Below are positions 24,741 through 33,046 of a stretch of 33,603 bases of DNA, piece after piece. Under the pieces are notes generated by a model. It did not search any database. It worked only from the letters and a program-made list of their open reading frames with translations, and had not been told where the DNA came from. The DNA lies in NCBI GenBank assembly GCA_015061775.1, contig SUVY01000026.1, positions 1 through 33,603 of the forward strand, in the 5' to 3' direction. The position numbers were made by a program, and so were the translations under genes. Every line of letters begins with the position of its first letter. Position 1 is the first letter of the stretch. The stretch is from Lentisphaerota bacterium (GTDB lineage: Bacteria > Verrucomicrobiota > Lentisphaeria > Victivallales > Victivallaceae).

Positions 24741-26069
24741 ATGCGTAAGTACATGTTGTTTGTTGTTGCGCTGCTGGTGTTTGCAGTGTCGGCAGCGGAA
24801 GTCCGCCCCAAGTACCTCTTCCTGCTGATCGGTGATGGAATGGGACCGAATATCGTCAAGTTCTATCGTGACCAGATGGGCAAGACCTCTTTTGACAAGA
24901 TGGGTGAACCAGTCCCCACCGGAACCAATAACTGTTTCGGAAAAACCACAGATTCAGCCGCCTCCGGAACTGCTCTCGCCTGCGGAGTCAAGACCTACAA
25001 TGGCTCGATGGCAATGGATAAAGACAAGCGTCCTCTGACCAGCCTTGCCAAGATCCTCAAGAAACGCGGCATGAAAGTCGGAATCATCTCGAGCGTCTCC
25101 ATCAATGACGCCACTCCCGGAACCCACTATGCCAACCGTGTTTCCCGCAAAGACAGAGAGGGCAGCTTTGCTGACCTTGTTGCCTCAGACTTCGACTTTT
25201 TCGGAGTTTCATCTATCTCCTCTTCCAAAAACATGAAGTTCAACGACCTTATCGCCAAACTCAGCGAGGGCGGATTTACTGTCAGCCGAGGCCCGAGAGC
25301 ATTTGCCAAGATGAAAAAAGGCGGAAAGAACCTTTTTTTCAATTCGACCCAATGCGCTGGCAAAGACGGAATCACCCATCCGAAACCGTCTCTCGCTGAT
25401 GTGACCGGCAAGGCGATCGAGCTTCTGGATAACCCCAACGGATTTTTCATGATGGTCGAAGGCGGAGCGATCGATCACCACAACCATTCCAACAATGTGT
25501 CCGGAATGATGAACGAAATGATCGAATTTGACCAGGTGATCTCCACCGTTCTCAAGTTCGCTGAGAAGCATCCGGATGAGACTCTGGTCATCGTCACCGC
25601 CGACCACGATACCGGCGGAATCCAGATCAATGGAAAAGTTCCTGCCGGATTCTGGAAGGCTCAGACTTTGAGCTATGGCCGCATCGACAGCGCGATCCAG
25701 AAAATGCGCAAAGCCAAAAAATCCAAAGAGGAGATCATCTCTTTTGTCTGCCAGAAAGTCGGCATAAGCGATCTTAATGCCGAAGAGAAAAAGGCAGTCG
25801 AAGCTGGCGCAGACCGTTTTATGAGCGGCAAGAAGACCAAAGAGCGCAGCATGTACGGTGCATATAACCCGCTGGTCATAGCCGTAATGAGAGTGCGTGA
25901 CGCCCGCAACAACTACCGCTACACCACTTTCGGCCACACTCCGACCAAAGTCCCGACCTTTGCTGTCGGAAACGGAAAAGAGCTTTTTACCGCTCCGCAG
26001 GAAAACAGCGATATTCCGCGCCGTATAAGCGTTGCCGCAACGGGAAGCGATCTGCTCGAAAAGAGATAA
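24741..26069 (+). CDS. Secreted alkaline phosphatase
   Basis: This 442-residue enzyme has a signal peptide (residues 1-19, ending VSAAE) and hydrolyses phosphomonoesters outside the cytoplasm. Metal and catalytic residues of the family are all present: Asp32 (GDGMG), nucleophile Ser72 in TTDSAASGTAL, Asp123/Thr125 (INDATPGTHY), Glu240, Asp245 and His249 (VEGGAIDHHNHSNN), Asp288-His289 (TADHDTGG) and His399 (FGHTPTKVP). The length equals the E. coli-like class. AAAGGAATAG precedes the ATG. It is a single-gene unit with its own promoter and a strong terminator. Confidence 0.93.
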   Translation: MRKYMLFVVALLVFAVSAAEVRPKYLFLLIGDGMGPNIVKFYRDQMGKTSFDKMGEPVPTGTNNCFGKTTDSAASGTALACGVKTYNGSMAMDKDKRPLTSLAKILKKRGMKVGIISSVSINDATPGTHYANRVSRKDREGSFADLVASDFDFFGVSSISSSKNMKFNDLIAKLSEGGFTVSRGPRAFAKMKKGGKNLFFNSTQCAGKDGITHPKPSLADVTGKAIELLDNPNGFFMMVEGGAIDHHNHSNNVSGMMNEMIEFDQVISTVLKFAEKHPDETLVIVTADHDTGGIQINGKVPAGFWKAQTLSYGRIDSAIQKMRKAKKSKEEIISFVCQKVGISDLNAEEKKAVEAGADRFMSGKKTKERSMYGAYNPLVIAVMRVRDARNNYRYTTFGHTPTKVPTFAVGNGKELFTAPQENSDIPRRISVAATGSDLLEKR

Positions 26070-26111
26070 AAGGTCGCATGGCGTTCAGCTGAACGCATAT
26101 ACAAATCATTT

Positions 26112-26155
26112 GCAGCAGTTTCAGTTCCAGAGAACGGAGACTGCTGCTTTTTTTT
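26112..26155 (+). terminator. Rho-independent terminator after alkaline phosphatase
   Basis: GCAGCAGT (26112-26119) pairs with ACTGCTGC (26140-26147), with an inner GTTC/GAAC stem, followed by eight T at 26148-26155. The T tract abuts the repeat element's flanking duplication. Confidence 0.9.
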
Positions 26156-26160
26156 AGTTT

Positions 26161-26332
26161 AGCTTTGTTCCTGATATGGGTAGATGATGTGGGGGAAGGG
26201 CGAAACTTCTTTTCACGAGAAAAGAAGTTTCGCCCTTCCCCCACGCCCCCAACCCACTTCAAGAAAAGCGAAGTACTTTTAACAGATTATTCATAAGCAA
26301 TTTGATTATCTCCCCATACCGGGAACAAAGCG
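26161..26332. mobile_element. MITE-like palindromic element, copy B (intact, with target duplication)
   Basis: This is a 172-bp non-coding element. Its ends are 28-bp imperfect inverted repeats (AGCTTTGTTCCTGATATGGG at the left; its partner at 26332-26305 differs at five or so positions). The octamer TTTAGTTT directly repeats on both sides (26153-26160 and 26333-26340), as expected of a target-site duplication. The core holds a perfect 26-bp stem (26189-26214 with 26219-26244) around the tetraloop ACGA. It contains no ORF, so any movement needs a transposase encoded elsewhere. Related copies lie at 9282 (reverse orientation) and 31179 (one end only). It lies between a terminator and the next promoter. 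Confidence 0.78.
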
Positions 26333-26369
26333 TTTAGTTTAAAACGCGGAGTCGGCATAATTTTTTGAA

Positions 26370-26398
26370 TTGAAAAATCAAGTTGTGTGCAGTATATT
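26370..26398 (+). promoter_or_regulatory. Promoter of the GATase-fold/glycosidase operon
   Basis: TTGAAA (26370-26375), 17-nt spacer, TATATT (26393-26398). It begins 30 bp beyond the mobile element's flanking repeat. The leader is about 62 nt. Confidence 0.78.
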
Positions 26399-26466
26399 AT
26401 TCCGTATGCTTTTGAGCTGAATAAATATTGAAAGACAAGAAAGATTTTTTTGCAAAGGAGATATAT

Positions 26467-27618
26467 ATGAAAAGAGATGTGTTGAGATTTTTTGTTCCGG
26501 TGCTGCTGCTCGGAGTGATGGTATGCAATGTTTGCCGAGCCGATGGAGCGGATAAAAAGTCAACCTCAAACAAACGTCTCAAAGTCGGATACTACATTGC
26601 CGCCGGAAGCGCAAGCGGAGGAGTCCACCATATAGCCCGTATGCTCTATTACTCTCCGCAGTTTGAAGTCACATTGCTCGATGGACAGGATCTGCGTGAC
26701 GGCAAACTTGAAGGTCTTGACCTTTTCATTATTCCGGGCGGTGACAGCGAGAGCCAGTACCGCATGATGCAGGAGTCCGGAGCCGAAGCCATACGCAAGT
26801 TCGTCCGCGAAGGAGGAGCATATTACGGAATTTGTGCCGGGTTCCATTGCGCCATCAATAAGCCGACAAGAGTGCGTCTCCTTCCCTATGAGCATATTCC
26901 GGGCGGTTTCGGAAATGTCGCCGATCTCCGCATCCAGCTCTCCGAAGAGGGCGGAAAACTTCTGGATATCGCTTCCGGCAGTTACATCGTCCGCTACTCA
27001 CAGGGACCGATCGTCCGACCGGGAAAATCCGTCGGAGAGAATTCTTCCAAGACCCTCGCAGTCTATAAAGGCAATATCACTCCGCTCAACCGCCGCGGAA
27101 TAGATATGTATGACACTCCGGCGATCATTTACGGAGAGTACGGCAAAGGCAAAGTCATCGCAACAAGTTTCCATCCTGAGTCATATTCAAACACCCGCCC
27201 GATCTGGCTGGGATGCGTCTATGCCGTTACGGGAGTCAAGGCGAAACCGGTATATCCCGCGAAAAATCTCCGTCCGGTGCGCGTGGCGTTCTACACCGCG
27301 GCTGTGGCTGGAAAAAACTATCTGCGCGAGATGCTCGAGCTTGACCGCCACCCGGATATAGACGTGAGATTTATCGCATTCGGAGATTTCAAGTCCGATG
27401 CGCTCGACCACGTTGACGTTCTGGTGCTTCCGGATGGACTTGCGGAAAAGTATAAGCGCACTTTTTCCAAAAATCATTGGCTGCTGAAAAAGTTTATGAA
27501 TCAGGGAAAACTTGTCTTGGCATCCGAAAAGAGTTTGGAGTTTCTTCCCAAGCACAAAAATCTCAAGTGCGTAAAATTGGGAGACTCCTACGTCGGGCAG
27601 GTTCTGTCAGTAAAATAA
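26467..27618 (+). CDS. Secreted glutamine-amidotransferase-fold protein with duplicated half-domain
   Basis: This 383-residue protein has a signal peptide (hydrophobic 8-20, cleavage near Ala26). Residues 38-250 form a class I glutamine amidotransferase-like (BPL_N/DJ-1-type) domain with IIPGGDS (88-94), nucleophile Cys123 in YGICAG and SFHPESY, giving a possible Cys123-His236-Glu238 triad. Residues 270-383 restart the same fold (VRVAFYTAAVAG... VLVLPDG parallels LKVGYYIAAGSA... LFIIPGG) but lack the Cys elbow. The ATG at 26467 with AAGGAG is chosen. A glycosidase gene follows after 50 bp. An extracellular peptidase- or amidase-like role is possible; activity is unproven. Confidence 0.8.
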   Translation: MKRDVLRFFVPVLLLGVMVCNVCRADGADKKSTSNKRLKVGYYIAAGSASGGVHHIARMLYYSPQFEVTLLDGQDLRDGKLEGLDLFIIPGGDSESQYRMMQESGAEAIRKFVREGGAYYGICAGFHCAINKPTRVRLLPYEHIPGGFGNVADLRIQLSEEGGKLLDIASGSYIVRYSQGPIVRPGKSVGENSSKTLAVYKGNITPLNRRGIDMYDTPAIIYGEYGKGKVIATSFHPESYSNTRPIWLGCVYAVTGVKAKPVYPAKNLRPVRVAFYTAAVAGKNYLREMLELDRHPDIDVRFIAFGDFKSDALDHVDVLVLPDGLAEKYKRTFSKNHWLLKKFMNQGKLVLASEKSLEFLPKHKNLKCVKLGDSYVGQVLSVK

Positions 27619-27668
27619 CAGACTGCGTGCAAAAACAAGGCAGGTAAAGTAAAAACAAGGAGAGTATC

Positions 27669-29390
27669 ATGCAGTTGATCCGCTGCGTCATGTTGGACGA
27701 CACCGTTCAAAATATTTCTATACCGGAGCCGGAGGATATACTGGTCATCAGCAAAAAAACGCTTCCCGGAAATATCAAATATATCGATGTTCTGCCGGAC
27801 TATTTTACGGCTGATACCGGAGATGATGGATTTATGCTGATTCCGAGCGTTGAGGGGTCCCATCTCTCAGGCTTGACGTTTTTCCGCTCCCGGGAAAACT
27901 GCGAAGAGATCTATCCGGATAGTTCCATGCCGCTTTACGCCTGCCGGAGAGCCGGCAATACGACTCTTGCCATCGTTACCGGAATGAAGTTCGACTACTC
28001 CCTCGTATGCGGAGTCCGGGATGGAAAATACTATCTCTATCCCCGTTTCCGGCTGGATGGAGCAGAAGCCTATGAGGATATAGAGATAAGATTTTTGCGT
28101 TTCAGCGGGAGTGTCCGCTATCCGGAACTTGCGCGCGCATACCGCAAATTTCAGCTGGAAAACGGCAACTGCCGCACTTTGCGCGAAAAAGCCGCAGAAC
28201 GCCCCGTCCTCAAAGAGTATGCCCAGACCATCGAGTGCCGCATACGTCTTGCGTGGAAACCCGCTCCATCGACGGTCGATGACCAGATAATCGGAGTCAA
28301 TGAGCCTGAGGTGCACGCGGAGTTGACGCTCCGTGATGTGGATGATATCATATCCGAATTCCACCGGCAGGGTATCGACAAGGTGAATTTCTGTCTGGTC
28401 GGCTGGAATGTCAGCGGTCATGACGGAAGATTTCCTGATCTGTTTCCTGTGGAACCCAAATGCGGAACGCTTGAAGAGTTGAAAGCCCTTGTCGCTCACG
28501 CAAGATCGATGGAGTATTTGATCACAGCCCACACCAATTTGATCGAAGGTTACAGTATAGCCGGGCGTTTCGATCACAACTATGTGTTGAAGAAGCCAGA
28601 CGGTTCCGACCACCGCGGCGGCAACTGGAGCGGAGGCAAGTCATATCTTCTTTGTCCTGAAATGGCTTATAAACACTATCTGGATAAGGATATTGAGGAT
28701 TTGAAACAAATCGGCTTCCGCGGAGAGCATTATTTTGATGTGTTTTCGATCTATCAGCCGTTTTCCTGCTCGCACCCGGAGCATCCTCTGAACCGCAAAG
28801 AGGTCGCCGAGTGGCGTTGCCGCATCATGCAGAAGGCGCAGGAGGCTATCGGCTGCATCGGCTCAGAGGGCAGCTGGGATTTTGCCGCAGGAGTGATAGA
28901 TTACGTACTCTATTCGGCGTTTTTCCTCAAGGAAAGAATTGTATTTAAGATGTGCGATGAGTATGTTCCGTTCTGGAATTTTGTTTACCACGGAATCACG
29001 CTTTATAACTGCTGTGCCCCCACCGTAAACGCGAACATCAAAAACGACCGTATGCTGAAAGTCATCAATTACGCCTGGGGAGGCCGTCCGTTGAATTACG
29101 TGAACTCAAGGTTCATTGTCGGAAAAAATCCGTGGGGAAATGAAGACCTGCGTTATTTCCCGGTCGAACAATTCCGCGAAAACGTTGCCGTGATACGGAA
29201 GGACTATGATTTCTACTGCGGCATCAGGGATCTGCAATACGAATTTATAGAGGATTACGAGGTGTTGCCAAACGGAGCATTGAAAACGGTTTACTCCAAT
29301 GGAGCAGTCATGCTCTCAAATCCCACCGAAGAGGAGCTGGAAACGCAAGGACATAAACTTCCTCCGTTCAGCAATATCGTAATCAGATGA
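27669..29390 (+). CDS. Putative glycosidase, DUF5696/GH101-like barrel
   Basis: This 573-residue protein has no signal peptide. An N-terminal beta region (1-190) is followed by a TIM-barrel-type region: DVDDIISEFHRQGIDKVNFCLVGW, HARSMEYLITAHTNLIEGY, RGEHYFDVFSIYQPFSCSHP and CIGSEGSWDFAAGVIDYVLY. The layout recalls the DUF5696 group, distantly related to endo-alpha-N-acetylgalactosaminidases (GH101); Asp357 (YFDVFS) and Glu400 (GSEGSWD) would be the nucleophile and acid. AAGGAG precedes the ATG. It is the second gene of an operon with the GATase-fold protein. Family match is from memory, so function is tentative. Confidence 0.7.
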   Translation: MQLIRCVMLDDTVQNISIPEPEDILVISKKTLPGNIKYIDVLPDYFTADTGDDGFMLIPSVEGSHLSGLTFFRSRENCEEIYPDSSMPLYACRRAGNTTLAIVTGMKFDYSLVCGVRDGKYYLYPRFRLDGAEAYEDIEIRFLRFSGSVRYPELARAYRKFQLENGNCRTLREKAAERPVLKEYAQTIECRIRLAWKPAPSTVDDQIIGVNEPEVHAELTLRDVDDIISEFHRQGIDKVNFCLVGWNVSGHDGRFPDLFPVEPKCGTLEELKALVAHARSMEYLITAHTNLIEGYSIAGRFDHNYVLKKPDGSDHRGGNWSGGKSYLLCPEMAYKHYLDKDIEDLKQIGFRGEHYFDVFSIYQPFSCSHPEHPLNRKEVAEWRCRIMQKAQEAIGCIGSEGSWDFAAGVIDYVLYSAFFLKERIVFKMCDEYVPFWNFVYHGITLYNCCAPTVNANIKNDRMLKVINYAWGGRPLNYVNSRFIVGKNPWGNEDLRYFPVEQFRENVAVIRKDYDFYCGIRDLQYEFIEDYEVLPNGALKTVYSNGAVMLSNPTEEELETQGHKLPPFSNIVIR

Positions 29391-29411
29391 ATAAGCTCCC
29401 GGGATGATCTG

Positions 29412-30287
29412 TTACCTGCAGATGGGGCATCCGATGCTGGGGTCGTAGTAATAGTTGTGTCTGGGACACTTTGCCGTTGTGGTTTTTCCTGAGCCGTAAT
29501 CCGGCTGACGGCACCACGCACAACCGCTCCCGAAACGTATATCGTAAGTTTCTCCGTGTATGGAACATCTGCGGGTAGTCGAAGATGTTCCGCCTCCGGA
29601 TGAGCTGTAATTGTATGAAGGGGCAGAGTAGGAGCTGCCTGCGCTGTTGGAAAAGGTGCTGATATAGAGGTCGGTCATCGCGTTCATAAATCTGATTCGG
29701 GATTCGCAATACTGTTTGACTCGGACATTGACTTCCGGTTTTACTCTTTTCCATCCATTGCACACGTTGCATTTCAGGACGGTTGGAACGTTTTTTTTGC
29801 CTTGAAAACACGATTTGCAGATTTGTTTTCCATTGATACAATGGAGGCAGGGGATTGTGTATCTGTAAACGAAAGTTTTTCCTGAGCCGTTGCATGAAGG
29901 GCATTTGCCGACAAAACCTTTGCCGTTGCAATCATTGCACCGGACTTCTTTTGTTCCGTTGATTTTTCCGGCACCTCCGCACCATAAACACGTTTCGCGG
30001 AAAAAGATGCTGTTTAAAATGCAGATGATGATAATCAGGAAAAATACAGCAGCGGCGGAAAAGGTAATTCCCAGTATCTTTTTGAATTTCGGAGACCTGA
30101 CGTCTAATTTGCCGCCCAGTTTAGCGTTGATTTTATCCAGCGGCAACTTTTCATATAAAAGATTTGCTGTGTTTGCGATTTTTGTGCACAGCGGATAGAG
30201 AAAACTCCAGATCATTTTCGAGAAGTAAATGATTTTGTTCCGCGTTGATTTCCAGGTGGCGTTGTTGAATTTTTCTCTGTTTTTCAT
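29412..30287 (-). CDS. Membrane protein with DnaJ-type zinc fingers
   Basis: This 291-residue protein has a basic N-terminus and one strong transmembrane helix at ~71-95. After it come repeated CxxC pairs (100/103, 117/120, 129/132, 147/150, 157/160, 173/176), several as CxxCxGxG, the motif of the DnaJ cysteine-rich domain. A Ser/Tyr/Gly-rich linker and two further Cys/His clusters follow, CSIHG...CAWC (241-259) and CPRH...CPIC (274-290). There is no J domain, so it is not a co-chaperone in the usual sense; it may bind unfolded protein or metal. It lies 38 bp after the thioesterase gene and is probably co-transcribed; the ribosome site is weak. Confidence 0.78.
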   Translation of the reverse strand: MKNREKFNNATWKSTRNKIIYFSKMIWSFLYPLCTKIANTANLLYEKLPLDKINAKLGGKLDVRSPKFKKILGITFSAAAVFFLIIIICILNSIFFRETCLWCGGAGKINGTKEVRCNDCNGKGFVGKCPSCNGSGKTFVYRYTIPCLHCINGKQICKSCFQGKKNVPTVLKCNVCNGWKRVKPEVNVRVKQYCESRIRFMNAMTDLYISTFSNSAGSSYSAPSYNYSSSGGGTSSTTRRCSIHGETYDIRFGSGCAWCRQPDYGSGKTTTAKCPRHNYYYDPSIGCPICR

Positions 30288-30325
30288 TTTTCTGCTTTTT
30301 TCTCTGTGATTTGCGCTGTATTGGG

Positions 30326-31048
30326 TTAATAGCCAAGTGCTGCCGTGGAAAATTCAGCAACGGCGTAAGAGATTCCCTCCCGGGATCGCATATCAACCGT
30401 GATTTTGCCGTCAGGAAGATGGTATAATACAGGGTAAATAAAATCTCCTGCCTTCGCCTGCTGCTTATACTCCATGCGTACCCGGTTCCAGGAGAACTCT
30501 TCCGGAATTACATCTGCGGCAATCGAAAAATAGTAAGGACTGCTCAAGTGCCCGTTGGGATCGAGCAGCGACCGTTTTACTTCAAATGCGGACATCTCGG
30601 TTCCGGCGATTTGAGGAATGGGGATTTTTCGCGGCAAACACTCCATCGGCTCGGCGTCATCAAATTTTATATTGAATTCTTCCGGAGAGACTTTGACAGC
30701 TTTCAATGCATTCAAATCGAAAAAAGCTCCGGTCGCATTGGCGATAAGACAGAGATTTTCCGACTCATCATAGATGGTTATGCGCCGCAAACCGTAAATG
30801 GATTTGCAGCCGTAAATTTTCACCGCAGTTGAAATATTTTCCCGGAAAGACGGAAAACGCAAAACATCTATCTGAATAGAGGATAGAAAAATAGCGATTC
30901 CTTTACCCAGTAAATATTGTTTCAATCCGGCTTCCTGATGCTCCTGAAACTGACAGCAGTCGGTCATAAGGGCAACCGCCTCATGTAACTTCAATCTGCC
31001 GTCTGCTCCGCACCGGGTAAAAGTCAGTTCATTTTTCATCTCATACAT
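30326..31048 (-). CDS. Acyl-ACP thioesterase (FatA/FatB-like)
   Basis: This 240-residue cytoplasmic hotdog-fold enzyme releases fatty acids from acyl carrier protein. The N-terminal hotdog holds AIFLSSIQIDVLRFPSFRENISTAVKIYG...GLRRITIYDE, the FatA/B pattern. The second hotdog carries LLDPNGHLSSPYYFS, matching the family's D-x-N-x-H-x-N/S motif, with Asp163, Asn165 and His167 as catalytic residues. The ATG at 31048 with GGAG 8 nt upstream is preferred over a GTG at 31057 and an internal ATG. No promoter resembling the window consensus was found upstream. The zinc-finger membrane protein gene follows. Confidence 0.85.
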   Translation of the reverse strand: MYEMKNELTFTRCGADGRLKLHEAVALMTDCCQFQEHQEAGLKQYLLGKGIAIFLSSIQIDVLRFPSFRENISTAVKIYGCKSIYGLRRITIYDESENLCLIANATGAFFDLNALKAVKVSPEEFNIKFDDAEPMECLPRKIPIPQIAGTEMSAFEVKRSLLDPNGHLSSPYYFSIAADVIPEEFSWNRVRMEYKQQAKAGDFIYPVLYHLPDGKITVDMRSREGISYAVAEFSTAALGY

Positions 31049-31178
31049 AAAAAGCACTCCAAATTAAAAGCCCTGGCACATCAGGAATCAGAGCCATTTT
31101 TGACTTTTCGGCAGTGTCCCGATTTTTGTGAAAACTTGTCGAAATCGATGAGAAACACCATTTTGTTTTATATTTAAG

Positions 31179-31207
31179 CATCATCTCCCCATATCGGGAA
31201 CAAAGCT
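31179..31207. repeat. Solo terminal repeat of the MITE-like family, copy C
   Basis: These 29 bases read in reverse complement as AGCTTTGTTCCCGATATGGG followed by GAGATGATG. They differ from the left end of copy B at only two positions. No core palindrome or second end is found within 250 bp, so it is a remnant or a separately used terminal motif. It lies between the thioesterase and GH10 genes. Confidence 0.72.
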
Positions 31208-31294
31208 TATCATAAAAAACAGCTTTGAAGTTAAACGGAACAATGCTTGATCCCATCTGTACAATTATCCGTACAAGTAATATATGGCAAATTT

Positions 31295-32788
31295 CTATTT
31301 CAAATATTGTTCGATCGTCTGGATATTTCCCTGGTCATCCAGCCAACTCAAACGGTAGTTGCCCCTGAAGCCGCGGAAAGCAATTTTTCCGTTGTTGTCT
31401 GCTTTGCATACCAAATTTGTACGCCACTCTTTGTTGATAAGGTCATTCAACGTAAAATATACAAGTTTAGGCTGCATGTCGCGGGTGAAAAGTCCGGAAG
31501 TCGATGGTTCTCCGGGAGCACCGCAGTTATCGACCACGTTCCACCAGGTAATTCCCATCATCGGCTTGGTACTGAACCACAGACGGTAGAGGTTGCGGGC
31601 GATCTCCGCCTGAATGATCTCACCTTTCCGGCTGTTTTCAGGAGCGGTAATGGTGATTTCAGAAAGATGGATGGGAAGATTTGCTCTGCTGAGCCGTTCC
31701 ATGGTGGAATTTACTTCATCCGGAGACTGTCTGGTGCTTTTCCCATCGGCAATATCCTGACAGATTTGCGGGTCAAAGAGGTGCATTTGTGCGCCCATGA
31801 TGTCGATTTTACATCCTCTTTGGAGCAAGTTATTGACCTGATTGGGATAATCGTCGCGCATATTGTAGTCATTGATATTGAATTTTGCTTTTTCCGGAAG
31901 AACGCTTTCAGCAATCTTGAAACTGCGGTAGGCATAATCTCCGGGCATTGGGCCATACCAGCTTTTGCAGATTTTTGAACCGGGAATCATATTATTCAAA
32001 CCGAAATCGGTCGCGCTTTCGTTTACAACATCCCAACTGTCGATTTTGTCTCCGTAGCGGACGGCTATTTCCATAATGCGCTTTGCCATAAGGGTATTGA
32101 GAAGAGTGGCATATTCGTCGCCGAGGGCTTCCTCGACCTCTTGGGCAGACATACCTTCAAAAGCAGCTCCCGTAGCATTGCTGGGCAGTACGCCGCTTCC
32201 TGATTTGCGTTTCATATCGGTTTTTTTGCGGAACTGTTCCGGTAATTTTTCGATCAGCCAGTCCGGAATCTGCCAGCTGTTGCTTCCCCATGTCAGAGTG
32301 TGACCATGCAGACGTATGCCTTTGGAGAGGCAGAATTCCACGACCGGGTCGGTCGGAGGCCGCCGCCAATGCGGTTCGAGGTAGGGAGTCGGGCATTTGT
32401 TCCAGAAAAATTCGCTGTCCCTCCAGGAGGGGCGGAAGCGGGGCTTGCCTTCTTCCAATTCCAATTGTTTCCAGTAAAACGCGATGGTGGCGGAGTTGAA
32501 AAGAGAGCCGTACAACTCTTTGTACCGGTCGTTGCGTTCACAAGTTCCAAGCTGGTCAAAGTTGAAAATGTGAGCTCCGAAAATAAAATCGTGGGATATC
32601 TGCTCAGCCTTGATCTCTTTTCCGGCAGCGGAGTCCGGAAGTTGAAATTCGCCATCCGCCTTGCGGTTAGCCTCAATATCGGCATCGATTTTTTTCTGAA
32701 CACCACTGTTCCACATTGCCCGGTATTCATCGGAAAACGCGGCATCGATTTCAGCTTGTGAAACTTCAGGTTTTGTGTAGTTGGTCAT
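31295..32788 (-). CDS. GH10 family endo-beta-1,4-xylanase-like enzyme, cytoplasmic
   Basis: This 497-residue protein has a (beta/alpha)8 GH10 domain. Family marks are FIFGAHIF (68-75), GHTLTWG (162-168), WDVVNE with acid/base Glu257, NINDYN (304-309), MGAQMHLF (331-338), nucleophile Glu377 in IHLSEITI and GITWWNVVD (412-420). There is no signal peptide or carbohydrate-binding module, so it probably cleaves imported xylo-oligosaccharides or another short beta-glycan inside the cell. AGGA lies about 10 nt before the ATG. It is a single-gene unit with a good promoter whose spacer is a perfect palindrome. Confidence 0.92.
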   Translation of the reverse strand: MTNYTKPEVSQAEIDAAFSDEYRAMWNSGVQKKIDADIEANRKADGEFQLPDSAAGKEIKAEQISHDFIFGAHIFNFDQLGTCERNDRYKELYGSLFNSATIAFYWKQLELEEGKPRFRPSWRDSEFFWNKCPTPYLEPHWRRPPTDPVVEFCLSKGIRLHGHTLTWGSNSWQIPDWLIEKLPEQFRKKTDMKRKSGSGVLPSNATGAAFEGMSAQEVEEALGDEYATLLNTLMAKRIMEIAVRYGDKIDSWDVVNESATDFGLNNMIPGSKICKSWYGPMPGDYAYRSFKIAESVLPEKAKFNINDYNMRDDYPNQVNNLLQRGCKIDIMGAQMHLFDPQICQDIADGKSTRQSPDEVNSTMERLSRANLPIHLSEITITAPENSRKGEIIQAEIARNLYRLWFSTKPMMGITWWNVVDNCGAPGEPSTSGLFTRDMQPKLVYFTLNDLINKEWRTNLVCKADNNGKIAFRGFRGNYRLSWLDDQGNIQTIEQYLK

Positions 32789-32870
32789 GATTCAAAATTC
32801 CTGTGTTTTGCGCCTGCCGCATCTGGCTGGACAACTTTTTCTAAAAGATCAGAGCAAATGATTTTGAATT

Positions 32871-32898
32871 AATATAACCTCAGCCGGCTGAATTGCAA
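32871..32898 (-). promoter_or_regulatory. GH10 promoter with palindromic spacer
   Basis: On the minus strand TTGCAA (32898-32893), 16-nt spacer, TATATT (32876-32871). The spacer contains the perfect 12-bp palindrome TCAGCCGGCTGA (32880-32891), a likely operator position for a repressor. The leader is about 75 nt. Confidence 0.75.
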
Positions 32899-32950
32899 AT
32901 GCCGAAATAAACTTTCTCAGGAATAGGTTCTGCAAGTAAAATCAAGAGAC

Positions 32951-32978
32951 AAAAAATCCAGCCATAAAGGACTGGATT
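32951..32978 (-). terminator. Minus-strand terminator downstream of the hairpin array
   Basis: AATCCAG (32955-32961) pairs with CTGGATT (32972-32978), with an inner CC/GG pair. Read on the minus strand, the stem is followed by a T tract (32956-32951). It would end transcripts coming from the tRNA-Pro side. Bases 32979-33046 hold nothing recognisable. Confidence 0.7.
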
Positions 32979-33046
32979 GCAGGTCATAATATAGTGCGGA
33001 TAGCGTTGTATTGCAAACGGATAAACTCTCATTTTCCATTTTCTCA

